Source of the DNA: Pseudoalteromonas aurantia 208
GTDB taxonomy: Bacteria; Pseudomonadota; Gammaproteobacteria; Enterobacterales; Alteromonadaceae
NCBI RefSeq assembly: GCF_014858725.1
Contig: NZ_AQGV01000015.1
Coordinates: 1,116,001 to 1,180,000, forward strand
Reading direction: 5' to 3'
DNA: 64,000 nucleotides
Below the pieces are notes generated by a model, which worked only from the letters and a program-made list of their open reading frames with translations, did no database searches and was not told the DNA's origin. Position numbers and translations under genes: made by a program. Shown here one piece after another: positions 55,242-64,000 of the stretch (within the stretch, counting starts at the first letter, position 1; each line of letters starts with the position of its first letter).

Positions 55242-58200
55242 TTAGAACGTGTAACGAATACCAATTTTAGCGCGCCACGCTGAAGATTCATCAATCTCAG
55301 TGTAGTTACGTACATCAGCGCCGTTGTGAGCTGAGTCGATGATCAAGCGGTTTGATTCATCTAAGCCACCGAAGTCATAAATTTTCTGATCTGAGAAGCG
55401 CAGTTTTTTCTCAATGCCCCAATCGCTGTTTAACAAGTTCGCGAAGTTCTCGATCATGAAGTAAATCTGACCTTTGTGTTCAGGGTAGAAACCAGGGATC
55501 TCTTGTTTGAAGCTCACATCCATGGTTGTTACCCAAGGCTGTGTTCCAGTGTTACGGTCTAAAAGTTGTCCGCGTTCAGAGATACCGGCGCGATTCAGTA
55601 AGGTTTCTAACTCATTCCACGATAGGCGTGAGTCTTCCCAGTTTACATTAGCATCTTCTGGCCCTGATGGGATATATGCAAGATAGGCTGATGTCCGGTC
55701 GAACCCACGACGGTCTCCTAGGTCACGGTCGTTATACGAACCCATCGTATAACTGTGAGGGCGACCAGAGCGGCGTTCAAAGAACACGTTAAACTTAGAA
55801 GCATAGCCGTCGAAGAACTCAGTGCTATACGCTAGGCTAACCTTGAAGCTATGTTCCACTTCGTAGTGACCACGGCCCACTAAGTCTACGTTGCGACTGT
55901 GTACAGTTGCGTATTGGTAGTTACTTTGAGCGCGCGATGAACTCCCTGGGTTTACATCTTCAATATCTTGGTGTGCGTAGCTTGCTGAAACATATAAACC
56001 GTTATCCCATTCTTTTGCAAGGGCAGTACTGAAAATGATAGAACGGCCATTTTCTTCAGCGTTGGTCATCATAATATCGAAGTTGTCTTTTAAGTCACCT
56101 TCGTAAATGCTGTCATAAATGATACGGCCAGTGGCTGATGTACCCACTGCTTTCATAGCAGTGTTACGCCAAACCGCTTCGTTCTCTTTTTTATGATAGG
56201 CAAGCTCCGCTGTCCATTTGAAGCCATCACCTAGTAGTTCTGAATCAAATTCATATTCAAAGCCAACTTGTGCTCGAATACTTGAAGGCAGCTCAAAGTT
56301 AGGGTCAGTGTAGTTGGTGCTACCGGCACCTTTTACAAGCGAGTTTTTAACTGCATCTGGTACACGGGTAATATCAACTTGGTCAACATTTTCGAAGTAG
56401 TCATTGATCGCGTTTGCTGATGCTTCAACATAGGTTAACCCATCGTTTTGGAATGGCGCGTTATACCAAACGTTTGGAATACCGCCTTGGAAACGACCAA
56501 TACCACCGTTAATTGTCAGAGATTCAGTCGCGTAATATTTGAAACCTACGCGAGGTAAGATAATGTCGATGCCATCCAAGTTTTCTTGGTTAGTATAGCC
56601 ATAAGTATTTAAGAAGTTTTGGTTTAACGTTGGTTTATCACTGGTTGACAAACGCTCGTAACGTAAACCAGCTGTGACTTCTAAGTCATCAGTTGGGTAA
56701 AACTTATCTTCAACATATAAGGCTAACTGGCTACGGGTTGCATCGTATGCCATATCGTTTGCATCATTGGTGTAGGCATTACCGTAAGTGAACTGGTAGT
56801 TATCGCGGTCGAAATGTAGTTTTTTATTAGCAAAGTCTTCTAAGCTGCCAAAGGTCCAAGAGCCTCGAGAATTTTCAGCGAATAAGTTGTAAAGGCGCAA
56901 GTTTTTATACTGTGCACCAAACCCAATTTCATGGTCACCTAGTAGGTAAGTTGCGTCGAATGTCATTTCTAAAGTTTCAGTTTCAGATACATTGTTGTGA
57001 CGGAACTCAGTTGCACCAAACTCAAAGCCTGGGCCTCGACCATCATCAAGGTATACTTTCACTGCACCTAGCGGAGAATTAACGATACTGCTGTTGCTTA
57101 CGTCTTTGTATGCGATACCAAATTCGGTCGAGAAATCATCTGACCAATCAGAGTAAATTTTCGTTGCGAAGTTATTAAACTTGGTGGTAAGTGCATAACG
57201 ACTTGAGTTTAACTGAACTGTGCTGCCACCTTCAGGGTAGTCTTTCGCTTGCTCTTCATTTTGCCACTGGTATGTGAAGTCGGCACGGTGTGCATCACTG
57301 ATGTTCCAGCTAAGCTTTACAAGTACACTGTCGCTGTTATCTTCAGGGTTGCCACCTAAGCTATCTTCAACACCATACACACTGTTTAATGTTGATAAGA
57401 ATTGGTTATAATCTGTTTCACTAACAACAAATTCACTGCCAGCACCAGAGCCAGCAAAACCATAGTCTAAGTCTTTTTCTTGTTTCCAACCATTGTAGTT
57501 TACGAAGTAGAAAAGTTCATCTTCAATAATGGCACCACCAGTACTGAAGCCCATACGACTTTCTGTAATGGTTGTGTCAGCGCGGTTTGATGAATAAGTT
57601 CTATGACCATCAGCATCTAATACAGGGTCACGGCCATCGAATATTTGTTCGACGTTGTCTACTTTACCTGCAAGGCTAGGTGAGCTTTGCTCATAAAAAC
57701 CGGTAAACGTGTATTCGTTTGAGCCAGACTTAGTGACCGCATTGATGGTACCACCACCAAAGTTACCTTTTTTTGCAGAAAATGGTGATGCGTCAACAGA
57801 AATTTGCTCAATAGCATCAAGTGCAACCGGTGGTTGCGCAGTAGGGTAACCATTTTTAGCTAGACCAAAGTCATCATTTTGGCCGATGCCGTCAATGGTT
57901 AAGCTGTTACTGCGTGGGTTATTACCTGCAATCGTTAACTCACCTGAACCGTTGATACTGGCCAGTGGGTTTAAACGTGCGATATCTTTAATATCGTTGT
58001 TAAAACTCGGCGCATTTTCAATGGTATCAGCACCGAACACACTGTTTGAACCGCCTGCTTGTTGTACGATACGGTAACCCGTTACTTCAATTTTTTCTAC
58101 TTTTTGTAGAGGCTGAAGTTGAGATACAAGACGATGCGTGTCACCTAGCTCAAGAAAGATGCTATCTAATTCAGTGTCTGAGTAAATATCAGAATCAAGC

Positions 58201-58451
58201 ACCACGCGGTAAGGACCACCAACGCGTAAACCTTTGGCAATAAATGCACCTGAGTCATTGGTTGTGAATGTGCTCGTTGTGCCTGTTGGCTCGTGAATAA
58301 CTGTAACTTTAACGTTGGCAGCAGCGTCACCAGCAGGTGTGGTGATTTTACCGCGCATGGCTGATGACGTATCAGATGCAAATGCACTTACAGATACGCC
58401 CAAAGCGAGCGCTAACGCGCCGGCTACTTGAGTCAAGCGAACGTTTTTCAT
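55242..58451 (-). CDS. Oar-like TonB-dependent receptor (second of pair)
   Basis: A 1,069-residue outer-membrane receptor. Signal peptide ending SAFASD, an N-terminal carboxypeptidase-regulatory-like domain (about 30-115: GKITTPAGDAAANVKVTVIHEP to LRVGGPYRVVLDS), a TonB-box-like KIEVTGYRI, a plug (about 130-250, NNPRSNSLTIDGIGQNDDFGL, INAVTKSGSNEY) and a large barrel ending AKIGIRYTF. Oar-type receptors import or sense unknown large substrates and are abundant in marine bacteria. Paralogous to the gene upstream (274-nt gap). It lacks the plug cysteines of that paralogue. Leader CACGGGAAACAACAC precedes the start. Tandem terminators follow. Confidence 0.9.
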   Translation of the reverse strand: MKNVRLTQVAGALALALGVSVSAFASDTSSAMRGKITTPAGDAAANVKVTVIHEPTGTTSTFTTNDSGAFIAKGLRVGGPYRVVLDSDIYSDTELDSIFLELGDTHRLVSQLQPLQKVEKIEVTGYRIVQQAGGSNSVFGADTIENAPSFNNDIKDIARLNPLASINGSGELTIAGNNPRSNSLTIDGIGQNDDFGLAKNGYPTAQPPVALDAIEQISVDASPFSAKKGNFGGGTINAVTKSGSNEYTFTGFYEQSSPSLAGKVDNVEQIFDGRDPVLDADGHRTYSSNRADTTITESRMGFSTGGAIIEDELFYFVNYNGWKQEKDLDYGFAGSGAGSEFVVSETDYNQFLSTLNSVYGVEDSLGGNPEDNSDSVLVKLSWNISDAHRADFTYQWQNEEQAKDYPEGGSTVQLNSSRYALTTKFNNFATKIYSDWSDDFSTEFGIAYKDVSNSSIVNSPLGAVKVYLDDGRGPGFEFGATEFRHNNVSETETLEMTFDATYLLGDHEIGFGAQYKNLRLYNLFAENSRGSWTFGSLEDFANKKLHFDRDNYQFTYGNAYTNDANDMAYDATRSQLALYVEDKFYPTDDLEVTAGLRYERLSTSDKPTLNQNFLNTYGYTNQENLDGIDIILPRVGFKYYATESLTINGGIGRFQGGIPNVWYNAPFQNDGLTYVEASANAINDYFENVDQVDITRVPDAVKNSLVKGAGSTNYTDPNFELPSSIRAQVGFEYEFDSELLGDGFKWTAELAYHKKENEAVWRNTAMKAVGTSATGRIIYDSIYEGDLKDNFDIMMTNAEENGRSIIFSTALAKEWDNGLYVSASYAHQDIEDVNPGSSSRAQSNYQYATVHSRNVDLVGRGHYEVEHSFKVSLAYSTEFFDGYASKFNVFFERRSGRPHSYTMGSYNDRDLGDRRGFDRTSAYLAYIPSGPEDANVNWEDSRLSWNELETLLNRAGISERGQLLDRNTGTQPWVTTMDVSFKQEIPGFYPEHKGQIYFMIENFANLLNSDWGIEKKLRFSDQKIYDFGGLDESNRLIIDSAHNGADVRNYTEIDESSAWRAKIGIRYTF

Positions 58452-58725
58452 TGTGTTGTTTCCCGTGTAAGGTTATTTAAATTACTACTACTGTGCGAAT
58501 AGCCAAAAAGCTGTAACTTTTCAGTATTACCAGTATTTTTATAGTGTGTTGCAGTAAAGCAGTTGTTTCAATCTGCAACGGTTTAATTTGTAAAGTACAA
58601 TATTTAAGCTTATTTATTGGTTACTTCGTACTTGATAAATAACGGCTAATTTGCAATTTAAGCACCTTAGCCGCTCATAAATATCGTATTTTACAGGTGG
58701 GTTAACTCCTTGAACCCGTTAAAAC

Positions 58726-61700
58726 TTAAAAGTCGTATTTTACCCCTAGGCGAATTTCGTACAATGAAGGTTTAATTTCAAAGTCAGTACCTGATGGGTT
58801 ATTAAATTTATGAAACACATATTGACCATTGTCATTTATTGATGCGGTCACGGCATTTTGCATAAAGTTACCGGTGTTGAGGGTGCCCCAATTATCATTA
58901 AGTAGGTTACCCACATTTTTTATTACGAAGTACGCCGAGCCTTTGTGGTTATCAGAGAAACCGGCAAATTCTTGCTCAATTTTCAAATCAAACGTGACCC
59001 ACCAATCGCCATCTTGCGAGTTACGGCCTTGAATTTCACCGCGTGATAAACCTTCACGCTCAACCCACTTATCAAAGTCAGTTTTTTGAAATGGAACTCG
59101 TTCCCCTGCATCATTTGTATGGAATCCGTATTCGACTAAACCGTCATTCTCGCGCGGTACGTACAAGAGATCACGTTTATTATCGGCAAAGCCAAACATA
59201 TGGGTATCATCGAAAGTATAAGAGTATGGGTTGGTCATACTTGCTTGACCAAATACGCTGAACTTAGTTGCTAGCCCATCAATAAACTCATGCTTGTACG
59301 ATAAAGACATGGTGGCGCGGTGTGGAATTTCATAGTTTGACGTAGATACACCAGGGTTTTGCGGGTCATGAGCGGCAATACCGTGGAAGTTTGAAAATGC
59401 CACTGAACTTGTCATTGGGTGAACATCATTCGACATGGTATACGCATATGAAAGCGCCACATCGATGCCGTTATCAAATGACTTGTTCATGCCAAATGAT
59501 AAAACATGAGTATATCCATCATCACCCGTGACATTGGTTAATAGCAAGTCTGACTTACGAGAATGAAGGTCATCGTTATAAATAGGGCGACCATCTGGAG
59601 CAGTTTCGGTACTCGCAAGGGTTAAGTTGCGTACAATCGCAGAGTCTTGTTTGTCGGTATATAAGTAATCAACCGTAAATACATAGTCAGACTCAGTGAC
59701 ATAGGTAGCACCGAGTGAATATTTCCACTCTGATGGTAGTTCAAAGTTAGGATCAGTGACGTTAGTGCTGTCATCTGCGCTGCCAGAGCCTACCGCATTG
59801 TACAATTCTTGTGGGATTGCAAACCCTGCTTTTCCGCCATCAACAAAGGCAACCGCATCTGGCCCTAGTAGTTGAACATTCTTTTCATTTTCTTGAATGT
59901 TACGTACGCCATCGTTCGAGTAGCTATTTGAGATCCAAACATTCGGGTTACCACCAGAGTATAAGCCAAAGCCACCCCTAATTTCTAGTTGGTCGTCGTA
60001 AATCCAGTTAAAGCCAAAACGTGGTTGAATGAGGTCAACGCCATCTAGGTTTTGCTGATTAGAAAAACCAAAACGTTCTTGGAAATTTGGGTTATGTGCA
60101 GGTACATCGTCACTGGTATACCAGTCGTAGCGCAAACCGGCTGTTAGGGTGATGTCGTAATCAATTAGGTCGAACTTATCTTGCGCGTATAGGGTATTTA
60201 ATGCGTACTTAAATTCCCCCGCAGCATCGACTGGGTTATGCGATGACGCATTACCGTAGTAAACACGGGCAACCCCGTTTTCAAAGTCTTCGATACTACC
60301 AAAACGGTGCTCACCTTCATTGTGCTGTACGAACATGTTGAATACATCGAGTTCTTCACGCTCATAACCAAATGATAGCTCGTGATCGTCTAGGTAGTAT
60401 GTACCGGCAAACTTTAACGATAGGTTGTCGTATTTTAATTTATTTGCTTGACGAGAGTCATCTGGCCCCAAATAAACAGTAACGTCGTTGTTTCTAATTT
60501 GGAATTCACCAAAGCCAGATGTTTGGTCTAAAGAAAGTTGACGGTTGTCCAGTTCAGAGTAGCCGACGCGTATTTCTGTCGAAAATACGTCATTCCAATC
60601 TGAGTAAATAGAGGTCACGAATGATTGAAGTTCTGCACCACGCTCATAGAAGTGATTAGACAATGAGATTCTATCAGAACCGCTATCTGATTGAGATAAC
60701 GTAAAGCCATCGTTGTAGTTGTAAACAAAACTTGCACGGTGGTCATCGTTGATGTTCCAGTCAAGTTTTACCAATAGCTTTTCATCTTCAACTGGCATGC
60801 TAGGAACAAGCGAACCTGCATCATAGCCATATTTGTCGAGTGATATTGCCGCAATGTTATCAATCGTCGCTTGGCTTATTTTACCGTTTGCAAGCGGAGC
60901 ATATTCAAAAACTTGTGCACCTTCTAGCTTTTCATAACTGGTGAATAAGAACAGCGTATCTTCTACTAATGGCATGCCTACATTAAAGCCATAACGCTTT
61001 TCATTGTAGTCGCCGATGGCTTGCTCTTTACCATCAATTTTATCACCTGACAGTGAGTCATTGGTGTAATCAAAAAACACACCACCAGATAGGGTATTGG
61101 TACCTGATTTTGTTACTGCATTGATATTACATGATGTGAAACCACCATATTGCACATCAAATGGTGCTAACTCAACAGCAACTTGGGCAATTGAATCGAA
61201 TGAGAAAGGCATACGCTCAGTTGGGTAACCATTGCGGTTGAGGCCAAAGTTATCGTTCATGCGCATACCATCAACAGTTAAACTGTTAAAACGCGGGTTA
61301 CCTCCAGCACATTGAATGGCACCAGAGCTGCTTTCATCTACATAAATACGTGGATCAGTACGTACAATATCTTTGATATCACGGTTTATTGCAGGTTTTT
61401 CTTGCAGGTCTGCGAGTGAGAAATGAGTTGCAGGGCCTGTACCACCAGATTGCATAGTCATAGGGCGACCGGTAACAACAATCTGCTCCATGTTTTGCTG
61501 AGAATTTAGTTGAACAGTCACGGGATACGTTTTACCTAAAGACAAATAAATGTCTTCAACCAATGTATCTTCAAATTTGTTCGAATCGATAATAACTTGA
61601 TAAGGGCCGCCTACGCGTAGCCCTTTTGCTGAAAACGTGCCATTTTCATTTACCACTGTGGTTTTCACTGAGCCTGACGGAGTGTGGATAATCGTCACTT

Positions 61701-61845
61701 TCGTGCCAGCAGCGGGGTTCCCTTGAGGACCAACAACTTGACCTTTCATACTAGAAGCTGTGTCGTTAGCAAATGCAGCTCCACTTGCACCGATGCTCGC
61801 TGCAATAGCAAGTGATAGGGCTGTTTTGCGCAATAGAGTTTTCAT
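58726..61845 (-). CDS. Oar-like TonB-dependent receptor (first of pair), with plug cysteine pair
   Basis: A 1,039-residue paralogue of the downstream receptor, with the same architecture: signal peptide ending GAAFAND, carboxypeptidase-regulatory-like domain (about 30-115), TonB-box-like QIVVTGRPM, plug (about 130-250), barrel ending EIRLGVKYDF. The only two cysteines of the protein are C179 (AIQCAGGNPRFNSLTVDG) and C239 (FTSCNINAVTKSG), both in the plug, a likely disulfide. It starts 27 nt after the S1/P1 nuclease stop on the same strand, and its leader CACGGGAAACGACATA resembles that of the paralogue. It probably works with the nuclease in substrate uptake (inference). Confidence 0.9.
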   Translation of the reverse strand: MKTLLRKTALSLAIAASIGASGAAFANDTASSMKGQVVGPQGNPAAGTKVTIIHTPSGSVKTTVVNENGTFSAKGLRVGGPYQVIIDSNKFEDTLVEDIYLSLGKTYPVTVQLNSQQNMEQIVVTGRPMTMQSGGTGPATHFSLADLQEKPAINRDIKDIVRTDPRIYVDESSSGAIQCAGGNPRFNSLTVDGMRMNDNFGLNRNGYPTERMPFSFDSIAQVAVELAPFDVQYGGFTSCNINAVTKSGTNTLSGGVFFDYTNDSLSGDKIDGKEQAIGDYNEKRYGFNVGMPLVEDTLFLFTSYEKLEGAQVFEYAPLANGKISQATIDNIAAISLDKYGYDAGSLVPSMPVEDEKLLVKLDWNINDDHRASFVYNYNDGFTLSQSDSGSDRISLSNHFYERGAELQSFVTSIYSDWNDVFSTEIRVGYSELDNRQLSLDQTSGFGEFQIRNNDVTVYLGPDDSRQANKLKYDNLSLKFAGTYYLDDHELSFGYEREELDVFNMFVQHNEGEHRFGSIEDFENGVARVYYGNASSHNPVDAAGEFKYALNTLYAQDKFDLIDYDITLTAGLRYDWYTSDDVPAHNPNFQERFGFSNQQNLDGVDLIQPRFGFNWIYDDQLEIRGGFGLYSGGNPNVWISNSYSNDGVRNIQENEKNVQLLGPDAVAFVDGGKAGFAIPQELYNAVGSGSADDSTNVTDPNFELPSEWKYSLGATYVTESDYVFTVDYLYTDKQDSAIVRNLTLASTETAPDGRPIYNDDLHSRKSDLLLTNVTGDDGYTHVLSFGMNKSFDNGIDVALSYAYTMSNDVHPMTSSVAFSNFHGIAAHDPQNPGVSTSNYEIPHRATMSLSYKHEFIDGLATKFSVFGQASMTNPYSYTFDDTHMFGFADNKRDLLYVPRENDGLVEYGFHTNDAGERVPFQKTDFDKWVEREGLSRGEIQGRNSQDGDWWVTFDLKIEQEFAGFSDNHKGSAYFVIKNVGNLLNDNWGTLNTGNFMQNAVTASINDNGQYVFHKFNNPSGTDFEIKPSLYEIRLGVKYDF

Positions 61846-61872
61846 TATGTCGTTTCCCGTGTTTTGAATAGT

Positions 61873-62745
61873 TTATTTAACAGCGGTTACTTTTGAAGTC
61901 TTGAGTGCTTCTTTTAAAGGCGCTGCATTTTTGTCAAAAATTTGATTCAATAAGCCAGCTAAACGAATACCACCTTGTTGTAGGCGTGTTCTTACAGTCG
62001 GCATATATTTATAAATGTACCCATAACTTATTTCAGTTTCATTTAAGTTATAGACTTTATCCGAAATATAATGGCTTTCTAATAACCAGTCTGCAGGCTC
62101 ACTATCAAGGTAATCACTTATAATGGTTTTATTTGACGTTTTTATGAATTCTGCAAACTCACTGTAAGATAGACTCTCATTTTCAATTAAGCGAGTGTCC
62201 CACGTTGAATGTAGGTTTGTTTTATCACCAAAAAATGTCACTTTGATCAGGTTTCCGCCACGGTCTTCGCCACGTCCTGCGTGAAATGGTTGGTGGCTAT
62301 CACCCACAAGGTGCACTAAAAAACGCAGGGCAAAGCGTTTCTCATCTATTGATTTATCATTAGATTGAAGGGTGTTTTTTGCGTAGTAAATACCATCTAG
62401 GATGTGCTTTACTTGATCTTTTGAAGAAATCGTATGGTCAACATGATTATGCATTTTGCTCGCATCTTTAATGTTGATGTAGTGCCATTTTGTAGACTTT
62501 TTACGCCAGAAGTCACTGCTGTCAGAGCGCATTTCGTCTGCCCAAGTTGATATTTGCGCCAGTGAACTTTCTTCTAAAAGAGGGGTCAGAGCTTTCGTGG
62601 TTGTTTCTGTTAGATGATCTTCAGCAACTTTACCAATAATGCGGTGACCATTTTGGCCCCATGCTACGGCATTAAATGAACTAGACAATACACCCACAAG
62701 TGCAATTACAGAGAGCTTTTTAACTAACATATGCATTTTCTTCAT
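61873..62745 (-). CDS. S1/P1 family nuclease (secreted)
   Basis: A 290-residue secreted zinc nuclease. Signal peptide to about residue 28 (AVA); the mature protein would begin W29-G-Q-N-G-H34, where the terminal Trp is itself a zinc ligand in S1/P1 enzymes. Other ligands: D70 (STWADEMR), H88 (KWHYIN), H145 and D149 (VHLVGDSHQPFH), H155, H179 and D183 (LHSTWD). It degrades single-stranded DNA and RNA to 5'-nucleotides. In the periplasm or outside, it could feed nucleotides to uptake systems. First gene of an apparent operon with two TonB receptors; a possible promoter (TTGACA at 62843-62838, minus strand) lies about 95 bp upstream. Confidence 0.93.
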   Translation of the reverse strand: MKKMHMLVKKLSVIALVGVLSSSFNAVAWGQNGHRIIGKVAEDHLTETTTKALTPLLEESSLAQISTWADEMRSDSSDFWRKKSTKWHYINIKDASKMHNHVDHTISSKDQVKHILDGIYYAKNTLQSNDKSIDEKRFALRFLVHLVGDSHQPFHAGRGEDRGGNLIKVTFFGDKTNLHSTWDTRLIENESLSYSEFAEFIKTSNKTIISDYLDSEPADWLLESHYISDKVYNLNETEISYGYIYKYMPTVRTRLQQGGIRLAGLLNQIFDKNAAPLKEALKTSKVTAVK

Positions 62746-62951
62746 TGTTAAAAAGTCGCCAATGACGACTATTCGATAAGGTCAATTGTCCGTATTTTTC
62801 AAGAAATAAAAAGGACTTAACGGGATTCATAATTTCTTGTCAATAAAGTATTTAATTCAAAGGTTTATAGAGTTTAAGTAAAATTACTTATTGTAATAAG
62901 TAAAGATTACTGGTCTAATGGCTAAGTCGGCACTATAAGAATAAATTACCC

Positions 62952-63842
62952 TTGAGATATCATAACATTCTAATCAATAAACCCTCTATTGTTACATTAT
63001 TGTTTCTATCTATGTGGGCCTGCTGGGTTTTAGGTCAGGCTTTTAGTAAATCAAACATAGATGATGTAGCCCATGTGTTGACACATTCTTACCAATGCAC
63101 GACCTCTTCTATTGCAAATAAATCAGTATTACGGGTGCATGTTCCTATCGAACGATTAGCCATAGACATAAAAGAAGGGCTTTGTGAGAGTAAGGTTGTT
63201 GCCAAGCAGTATGGGCACGTTGAAATATATTGGGGGGGCAACTTAGCTGAGCAAATAGAGTTTTTAGCCAAAGGTGTTGCGGATGTGATATTAAGCAAAG
63301 AGAATGTTATGCAAGCACTCATGGCTGAATCAACACACAACTACCGGCCTATTATTGGTTATCAAAATTACACTGCGTTTTTTATTTCAAATAAAGAGAA
63401 ACCTAAGTTAAATAAAGCCTATTTTTTAGATAAACGAATTGGCTTACTTGACTACCCAACCAGTCGTTCAGGCCATATATTACCAAAACAGGCGTTTAAG
63501 CAGTTAGATATTGATTTAGACGCGTTAGATATTGTTTATGCGAGTACTCATACGTCATTACGAGATAAACTGGCAAAAGGCGAGGTTGATATTATTTCGT
63601 CATATTGGAGAAAAGACGACCAAGTGCGTTTTTCTAATAATTATATAGTCCCAATTGGCGGCGAAATCGTGGGCAGCCGATGGTTTTTAAAAATGAATGA
63701 CGAGAATATAGACTTAGCATGCGAGTTACAATCAGTGATTAGCGCGCTTGCCCGTTCGCAAAGTTCTTCTTATTTCAAGTCATTACAACAGTATTGGCAA
63801 TGCGAGAAATCACCTTATCACTTTTTAGGGGAGCAAGTGTGA
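62952..63842 (+). CDS. Periplasmic solute-binding-like protein
   Basis: A 296-residue protein with an N-terminal membrane or signal segment (about 10-32, SIVTLLFLSMWACWVLGQAF). The body resembles a two-lobe solute-binding fold: SVLRVHVPIERLAIDIKEGLC, IEFLAKGVADVILS, RIGLLDYPTSRSGHILP, LRDKLAKGEVDIISSYWRKDDQ. Three Cys outside the helix may form a disulfide. The ligand is unknown. Its stop overlaps the start of the next membrane gene (TGATG), so it probably acts as the sensing subunit of that membrane protein rather than of an ABC importer. No clear ribosome-binding site; start not certain. Confidence 0.68.
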   Translation: MRYHNILINKPSIVTLLFLSMWACWVLGQAFSKSNIDDVAHVLTHSYQCTTSSIANKSVLRVHVPIERLAIDIKEGLCESKVVAKQYGHVEIYWGGNLAEQIEFLAKGVADVILSKENVMQALMAESTHNYRPIIGYQNYTAFFISNKEKPKLNKAYFLDKRIGLLDYPTSRSGHILPKQAFKQLDIDLDALDIVYASTHTSLRDKLAKGEVDIISSYWRKDDQVRFSNNYIVPIGGEIVGSRWFLKMNDENIDLACELQSVISALARSQSSSYFKSLQQYWQCEKSPYHFLGEQV

Positions 63843-64000
63843 TGCCGCATTGGAAAAATATTACTTTATTCATTGTTATATCAGGTATTTTCACAGGAAT
63901 ATTTTATCGCGCACAAACTATACAAATTGAACAAGACATAAATCAACAAGCATCACAAATTATTACTCGCGTTGCGTTGGACATAAATGCATTGCCCATT
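63842..64000 (+). CDS. N-terminus of a membrane protein (3' truncated by window edge)
   Basis: The first 53 codons of a gene cut by the window end. One membrane helix (about residues 5-22, NITLFIVISGIFTGIFY) is followed by a helical periplasmic start (QTIQIEQDINQQASQIITRVALDIN). Such a start is common to sensor kinases and c-di-GMP enzymes; the identity cannot be told from this part. It is translationally coupled to the solute-binding-like gene by the TGATG overlap. Confidence 0.7.
   Translation, partial: MPHWKNITLFIVISGIFTGIFYRAQTIQIEQDINQQASQIITRVALDINALPI

Overview
The window is a gene-dense, AT-rich chromosomal segment of a marine gammaproteobacterium. Gene content points to the Alteromonadales, most likely Pseudoalteromonas or a close relative. 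The evidence is four TonB-dependent receptors, a secreted M4 and a secreted M28 protease with paired PPC domains, a RegB/RegA-like pair, an imelysin/di-haem locus, Ppc, Cdd, Udp and HmgA/MaiA. This taxonomic call is from gene content only; no search was run. No tRNA, rRNA, CRISPR array or prophage was seen.

Layout. 0-0.4 kb: tail of a sensor histidine kinase. 0.5-3.2 kb: a thiol/metalloid stress cluster with a GST-like protein, a SigZ-type ECF sigma factor, and a divergent ArsR/ArsP pair sharing two copies of one operator-like sequence. 3.4-16.1 kb: housekeeping and metabolism (PatB-like C-S lyase, RlmF, alpha/beta hydrolase, TPR-sulfotransferase, a TonB receptor, M17 aminopeptidase, PepD, a KAS III enzyme), plus two small proteins of families best known from mitochondria (OXLD1-like and LETM1-like). 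16.2-19.7 kb: a RegB/RegA-like redox two-component pair and small membrane or zinc-ribbon proteins. 19.8-29.1 kb: an imelysin locus (TonB receptor, imelysin lipoprotein, two DUF1111 di-haem proteins, second imelysin, DUF1513), probably for iron or other metal acquisition. 30.0-34.2 kb: two secreted proteases with duplicated PPC domains. 34.5-48.7 kb: DASS transporter, coniferyl-aldehyde-dehydrogenase-like enzyme, Sel1-repeat protein, a DCC/SDR/flavin-reductase operon, Ppc, Cdd and Udp, DUF2189, an arginase-family enzyme and a solute-binding-like protein. 48.7-52.2 kb: small conserved proteins and the homogentisate genes hmgA-maiA with a divergent MarR regulator. 52.5-53.6 kb: a decayed IS256-family element with intact ends and a perfect 8-bp target duplication. 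53.6-55.0 kb: two unrecognised genes around a 31-bp palindrome. 55.2-62.7 kb: an apparent operon reading leftwards of an S1/P1 nuclease followed by two Oar-like TonB receptors. 63-64 kb: a solute-binding-like protein translationally coupled to a membrane protein cut by the window end.

Most informative points: (1) the GST/SigZ/ArsR/ArsP cluster, whose soluble members all end in cysteine pairs, with a promoter/operator layout that moves the arsP start; (2) a perfect 16-bp palindrome in the spacer of the predicted hmgA promoter beside a divergent MarR gene; (3) a 13-bp perfect hairpin covering the ribosome-binding site of the imelysin-locus receptor; (4) the nuclease-receptor-receptor operon, a candidate nucleic-acid scavenging system; (5) the IS256 relic whose target duplication contains the stop codon of the neighbouring gene, leaving that gene intact. 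Many apparent open-frame starts are too far upstream; starts here were chosen from ribosome-binding sites, signal peptides and promoters, with doubts stated.
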